A stretch of DNA of 9,589 nucleotides, taken from positions 4,759 through 14,347 of the forward strand of contig JABSRR010000010.1 of NCBI GenBank assembly GCA_013215025.1, given 5' to 3'. The stretch is from Pseudomonadales bacterium. Its GTDB lineage: Bacteria; Pseudomonadota; Gammaproteobacteria; Pseudomonadales; DT-91. Below the pieces are notes generated by a model. It made no database searches, was not told the DNA's origin, and was given only the letters and a program-made list of their open reading frames with translations. A program made the translations under genes and the position numbers. Shown here piece after piece: positions 6,350 to 9,589 of the stretch (within the stretch, counting starts at the first letter, position 1; every line of letters begins with the position of its first letter).

Positions 6350-7405
6350 TTACTTTCGGCTTTTGACTTCAACCACGTATTCTTTAGCCTCGTCCCAACG
6401 CTTTGGCACATCAGCAATATCGACATAAAATTGCTCATACCATTTGCGTAAAATATTCACTGGCCCGTCACCATCACATAAGACCGGATTATCGACTCGG
6501 GTTTTATTATGCCAAATATGCACGTCATCCATAAAACCTTCGGTAGTTGAGCGCGAATGTTTGCCGATAATATAATCCATCAGATCGCGAGGGATGCCAT
6601 CGATGCGCTTGAATAATAAACCAAAGCGCAAGTCAAAGCAGTTATCATTTACCGGAACGTGAGAGACCAATAGTCGCGACTCAAGCAACATCCCGCCTTC
6701 AAGCTCAACCGTCATTTCTGTGGTCATAATTGCCGGGCCATAATAGGTTGCTCGACTAGACATTGCGATGGCACGCTCCATATCTTCGGGGTCACCCTCC
6801 ATAACTTGGGTGTAGGTATGCTTATGGGCAATATTCTTAAAGCTTAAGGCGCCAGCACCATGCACCGGGCCAAAGTGCGCCATATCCGCCATATTATCAA
6901 TTAATTCTCGGCTATTATTGTGTACACGCATCTTGCTCAGTTTCCACTCAGACCAACCGTCATCATAATATTCAGGCTGATCCGGCATCTCTTGCTCTGC
7001 GATAGGAGGATTGTTTTCAGGGTCATACCAAAGATAAAGCAGACCATTCTTCTCTAGTGTCGGCCATGACTTAATACAGGCTTTCGGTGGAATTTTATCT
7101 GCATAAGGAATTTCTTGGCATACGCCGTCTGCACCCCATTTCCAGTGATGAAATGGACACACAAGTAGATTGCCCTCAACTTCACCCTCAGCTAAGTCCG
7201 CCCCCATGTGCGGACAATAGGCATCGAGCACATGCACTTTCCAATCAGCGCCTCTGTAGGCTACCAAACGGGTGGCAAAATAATCCAAGGAAACCGGCTC
7301 TTCGCCATAATCACTGGAAAGGCCTAAACAATACCAGCCTCGGCCAAAGCGGGTTTGTGTTTGAGTTGGTGAGTGGGCAGCTAACTCTACAGCGGGTATA
7401 TTCAT
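6350..7405 (-). CDS. Rieske non-heme iron oxygenase, KshA-like (3-ketosteroid 9alpha-hydroxylase type)
   Basis: A 351-residue oxygenase component. The Rieske [2Fe-2S] site is C64-x-H66 (YCPHMGADL) and C83-x2-H86 (CPFHHWKW), with the family spacing. The catalytic domain holds the mononuclear iron site: D174-x2-H177-x4-H182 in DNMADMAHFGPVH, plus the probable third ligand Asp294 in FMDDVHIWHNK. The sequence matches KshA closely in pattern: GRGWYCLGL at the N terminus, DAYCPHMGADL, and a C-terminal block RVDNPVL...KWYEQFYVDIADV. KshA hydroxylates C9 of 3-ketosteroids, which after KstD action opens ring B. Here it shares an operon with a KstD-like gene. It is about 35 residues shorter at the C terminus than typical KshA. 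A 7-codon TTG extension to 7426 is rejected because AGGAAG lies 6 bases before the ATG at 7405. No KshB reductase is present. Another polycyclic substrate is possible. Confidence 0.87.
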   Translation of the reverse strand: MNIPAVELAAHSPTQTQTRFGRGWYCLGLSSDYGEEPVSLDYFATRLVAYRGADWKVHVLDAYCPHMGADLAEGEVEGNLLVCPFHHWKWGADGVCQEIPYADKIPPKACIKSWPTLEKNGLLYLWYDPENNPPIAEQEMPDQPEYYDDGWSEWKLSKMRVHNNSRELIDNMADMAHFGPVHGAGALSFKNIAHKHTYTQVMEGDPEDMERAIAMSSRATYYGPAIMTTEMTVELEGGMLLESRLLVSHVPVNDNCFDLRFGLLFKRIDGIPRDLMDYIIGKHSRSTTEGFMDDVHIWHNKTRVDNPVLCDGDGPVNILRKWYEQFYVDIADVPKRWDEAKEYVVEVKSRK

Positions 7406-7411
7406 GATCGG

Positions 7412-7417
7412 CTTCCT
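7412..7417 (-). promoter_or_regulatory. Ribosome binding site fixing the Rieske oxygenase start
   Basis: AGGAAG on the - strand lies 6 bases before the ATG at 7405. It falls inside the longer TTG-started reading frame, so it decides for the 351-residue form. Confidence 0.7.
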
Positions 7418-7468
7418 AGGCGTCAACCTGATGTCGTAACGACTTGGCAGTTATATATAATTATGTAA

Positions 7469-7500
7469 TCATATATTATATGACTATTGAGTCATATAAT
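7469..7500. promoter_or_regulatory. Operator with overlapping palindromes and outward -10 boxes between operon and TetR gene
   Basis: ATTATATGACT (7475-7485) and its exact reverse complement AGTCATATAAT (7490-7500) flank the 4-base spacer ATTG. An extra TCATATA at 7469-7475 makes a second perfect palindrome with TATATGA at 7477-7483, centred on 7476. The half-site therefore occurs three times and the middle copy is shared. The outer ends of the large palindrome are TATAAT hexamers, on the + strand at 7495-7500 (toward the TetR gene) and on the - strand at 7480-7475 (toward the operon). No good -35 box stands at the matching distance on either strand. The placement in a divergent promoter next to a TetR gene is typical for an autoregulated TetR operator. 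Binding by this regulator is inferred. Confidence 0.72.
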
Positions 7501-7546
7501 GACAGCGTTCTAAAATTACAAATTTGTTGTTTTTCGGTGCACTCCA

Positions 7547-8167
7547 TTGCCAGTAAATCAGAATTCCAGTCGCGGGCGCCCGTTTGATGCAGACGGCAGC
7601 ATCACCCGTAAAAAAATTATCGATAGCGCACGCGAATGTTTCGCCAAGCAGGGCTATGGTAGCGCCACCAATAAAATGATCGCAGAGTCTGCGGGCGTGA
7701 CTGCATCGGCGATTTACAATTATTTTCCAGCCAAAAAGGACATCTTCTTAGCCGTTTTTCAAGAAGGTGAGAGCTATATGGCAGATAAGTATGAACAGTC
7801 GATTTGCCAGATCGACTCACCGTTGGCTGCACTATGCCAACTGCTGGAGTGCAATCTTGAGATTTACCGTAACCGCCCCGATTTACCGCCATTTTTTGGC
7901 CATATTCAATCGGAAATCAGCCGTTATCCAGAACTGGTTGAGGCTATGGCAAATCGCGAGAGTAAAATTAGCCCGATTTTTTCACGCCTGGTGAAAGCCG
8001 CTCAGCAGCAGGGCGAATTTAATCAACGCCTGCCCGCAGAGAACATCGAAGCAATGATACTGTCAGCTATTCTAGGGCTTGCGTTGTTTGGTTTACATAC
8101 CGACTCGGCATCGCACCACCGCAATATTGAGGCATTTAAGCTATTGCTTCAAGGTGCGCTGCACTAA
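7547..8167 (+). CDS. TetR/AcrR-family transcriptional regulator
   Basis: A 206-residue one-component repressor-type regulator of usual family length. After a short basic lead (SRGRP), the N-terminal DNA-binding domain reads ITRKKIIDSARECFAKQGYGSATNKMIAESAGVTASAIYNYFPAKKDIF, shown here only in outline: helix 1 about residues 19-35 and helix-turn-helix about 39-60 with the classic IYNYFPAKKDIF ending. The remaining all-helical part is the variable ligand-binding and dimer domain. The start is a TTG with a weak GGTG (7536-7539) upstream. The frame has a stop at 7511 and no other start before the conserved domain, so a non-ATG start is forced. The gene is divergent from the Rieske operon across the palindromic region, so it probably represses the operon and itself until a substrate or CoA-thioester ligand binds. 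The ligand cannot be read from sequence. Confidence 0.9.
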   Translation: MPVNQNSSRGRPFDADGSITRKKIIDSARECFAKQGYGSATNKMIAESAGVTASAIYNYFPAKKDIFLAVFQEGESYMADKYEQSICQIDSPLAALCQLLECNLEIYRNRPDLPPFFGHIQSEISRYPELVEAMANRESKISPIFSRLVKAAQQQGEFNQRLPAENIEAMILSAILGLALFGLHTDSASHHRNIEAFKLLLQGALH

Positions 8168-8178
8168 GCCGGCAGACA

Positions 8179-9561
8179 CTAGGCGGACCGACGTATAAGC
8201 TTAATCGGCATATCATCGAGCGGCTTAGGTAGCGGAAAGCTCGACATAAACGGCTCTTTTTTATGCTTGGCTTCAAAGTCGAACTGCATCATAAATTGAT
8301 ATAAGAAGCATTTGTACTCCATTTGCGCGAAATGCATACCAATACACTTATGCGCACCGCCGCCGAAAGGATGATACAAGAAGGGATGCTGTTTATGCTC
8401 TTTGCGCTCATCATTAAAGCGTTCAGGGTCAAACGTCTGCGGCTCTGTCCAATACTCTTCCATAAAGTGCTCAAAGCGCGGCACCGTGTACACCATGGTG
8501 TGCGCGGGCACCAACACATCGCCCATCTGCACATCACGGATGGTGCGGCGCGGCACCACAGGGGTTGACGGCCGAATGCGCTGCGTTTCAAAGAATACCT
8601 GCTGCAAATAAGGCAGCTGATTCAAATCGTCATAATCTAGCTGCGTCTTACCCAAGGAAAGAAACTCTTGATACAGTTTCTCTTTCATCTCAGGATGGCG
8701 TGCTAGGTAGTAAATAGTATGAGTGATAGCCGCTGTTGTCGTATCATGTGCGGCAAATAATAAGAAGATCGTCTGATTAGCAATTTCTTCGTCGGTGTAA
8801 TATTCGCCATTTTCATCTTTTTCACGACAAAAATAACTCAACATATCTTTGCTATCACCGGCGCGCTTCTTCGGCACTAATTGCTGAAACTCCGCCTGCA
8901 AATAGTCTTTACCTTTTAAGCCTTTACGTAATGCAGTGCCCGGCAATGCCCAGGGGATCGCATACAACGTGCCATTGGCGCAATCGACAAAAGCTCGATT
9001 AAGTTTTTCGATGCGATCGCTGCCGTCTTTTTCGCCAATAAACACCTCTGCCGCCACTGTTAACAAGAGTTTTTTAATGTATTGGAAAAACTCGATGGTT
9101 TGACCATCTTGCTGCTGCCAGTCATTCAGCGCTTTCGTATATATCGCATTCACCTCGCTGGTGTAATGTTTGAGCGCGTCATTTTTAAATGCGGTCTGCA
9201 TAATTCGACGCTGATGCTTATGATGCTCAAAATCTTCCATAATCAGCGAGCCTTCAAAGAACTTGGTAATGCGGTCCATAAAGCCCATCTTCGAAGAAAA
9301 GTCGCGCCCTTTATCAAGAAACATTTGCTGAATTAAATCGGGACCCATCACCACAATGGCCCGCCCACCAAATAAGCTGCAGCGCGCAACAGGGCCAAAT
9401 TCTTTATATTTCTGCTGCGCCCACTTATGCGGATCTTTCATAAATGAAATCGAATCACCAATAAAAGGCAAGCCGTAGCGACCGGGAATTGCATCTAAGT
9501 TGCGATTATGCGGCTCGTGTATGTAGTCGTCGTAATTCGTGACAGCGCGGTCGTTTGACAT
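8179..9561 (-). CDS. Cytochrome P450
   Basis: A 460-residue soluble P450 with all the hallmark motifs. The I-helix oxygen-activation motif is FAAHDTTTA (269-277). The K-helix E-x-x-R is Glu325 to Arg328 (ETQR). The PERF motif DPERF is at 378-382. The heme loop FGGGAHKCIG (399-408) has the thiolate ligand Cys406. No N-terminal membrane anchor is seen. The opening GRYGLPFIGDSISFMKDP and the pattern around the C-helix (HHKHQRRIM) resemble the eukaryote-like bacterial P450s (CYP51, CYP26 and CYP120 neighbourhood) more than the short CYP101/CYP107 type; many of those act on sterols, retinoids or other terpenoid lipids. It converges on the TetR gene with 11 bases between stops, so it is not in the Rieske operon. 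No ferredoxin or reductase is nearby. The ATG has only a weak ribosome site (CGAG). The promoter lies in or beyond the last 28 AT-rich bases. Confidence 0.92.
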   Translation of the reverse strand: MSNDRAVTNYDDYIHEPHNRNLDAIPGRYGLPFIGDSISFMKDPHKWAQQKYKEFGPVARCSLFGGRAIVVMGPDLIQQMFLDKGRDFSSKMGFMDRITKFFEGSLIMEDFEHHKHQRRIMQTAFKNDALKHYTSEVNAIYTKALNDWQQQDGQTIEFFQYIKKLLLTVAAEVFIGEKDGSDRIEKLNRAFVDCANGTLYAIPWALPGTALRKGLKGKDYLQAEFQQLVPKKRAGDSKDMLSYFCREKDENGEYYTDEEIANQTIFLLFAAHDTTTAAITHTIYYLARHPEMKEKLYQEFLSLGKTQLDYDDLNQLPYLQQVFFETQRIRPSTPVVPRRTIRDVQMGDVLVPAHTMVYTVPRFEHFMEEYWTEPQTFDPERFNDERKEHKQHPFLYHPFGGGAHKCIGMHFAQMEYKCFLYQFMMQFDFEAKHKKEPFMSSFPLPKPLDDMPIKLIRRSA

Positions 9562-9589
9562 ATTAAATCTCGATATTGTGATTATTTTT

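Noticed and set aside
7406..7426. N-terminal TTG extension of the Rieske oxygenase
   Set aside because: The only good ribosome site (AGGAAG) lies within the extension and points to the ATG at 7405.
7421..7426. TTGACG on the - strand as a -35 box
   Set aside because: It lies only about 16 bases before the Rieske ATG, so a -10 at the right distance would fall inside the coding region.
8168..8178. GCCGGC in the gap between the TetR and P450 stops as a terminator
   Set aside because: It is a 6-base palindrome with no loop and no T-run; too little to support a terminator.

Overview
The window reads as bacterial chromosome, most likely from a marine-type gammaproteobacterium with a lipid/steroid-degrading lifestyle. 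That assignment is an inference from moderate GC, the gene families present and compact gene packing; there is no rRNA or marker gene to prove it. Seven protein-coding genes fill almost everything. No tRNA, rRNA, CRISPR array, insertion sequence or phage gene was seen, and no gene-free stretch exceeds about 150 bases.

Left block (1-1313, + strand). The 3' end of a gene that runs off the left edge encodes the last membrane helix of an MFS flippase-like domain fused to a PlsC-type lysophospholipid acyltransferase. It overlaps by 8 bases the start of a HAD-superfamily hydrolase. A strong hairpin (1310-1350) then separates this pair from a convergent operon.

Central block (7405 down to 1342, - strand). 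Four genes lie in one probable operon, in transcription order: a KshA-like Rieske oxygenase, a phosphoenolpyruvate-synthase/rifampin-phosphotransferase-like enzyme (805 aa), a KstD-like 3-ketosteroid Delta1-dehydrogenase flavoprotein, and an MptpB-like protein tyrosine/lipid phosphatase. The gaps are 61, 18 and 3 bases. A KstD plus KshA pair is the known combination that opens steroid ring B. The addition of an ATP-dependent phosphotransferase and a matching phosphatase to the same transcript is unusual, and is the most interesting point of the window.

Regulatory node and right block (7406-9589). A 141-base divergent region separates the operon from a TetR-family regulator on the + strand. 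It contains a perfect 11-bp inverted repeat with a 4-bp spacer (7475-7500) whose outer ends are TATAAT hexamers facing outward on both strands. A third copy of the half-site overlaps it. This looks like one operator silencing both promoters. The regulator converges, 11 bases apart, on a cytochrome P450 (- strand) with complete family motifs, whose upstream region leaves the window.

Working model (inference): a TetR-controlled catabolic operon for a steroid-like or terpenoid-like polycyclic substrate, in which the substrate or an intermediate may be phosphorylated and dephosphorylated. The P450 may do an accessory hydroxylation. No reductase or ferredoxin for the Rieske oxygenase or the P450 is encoded here, so electron partners must lie elsewhere.
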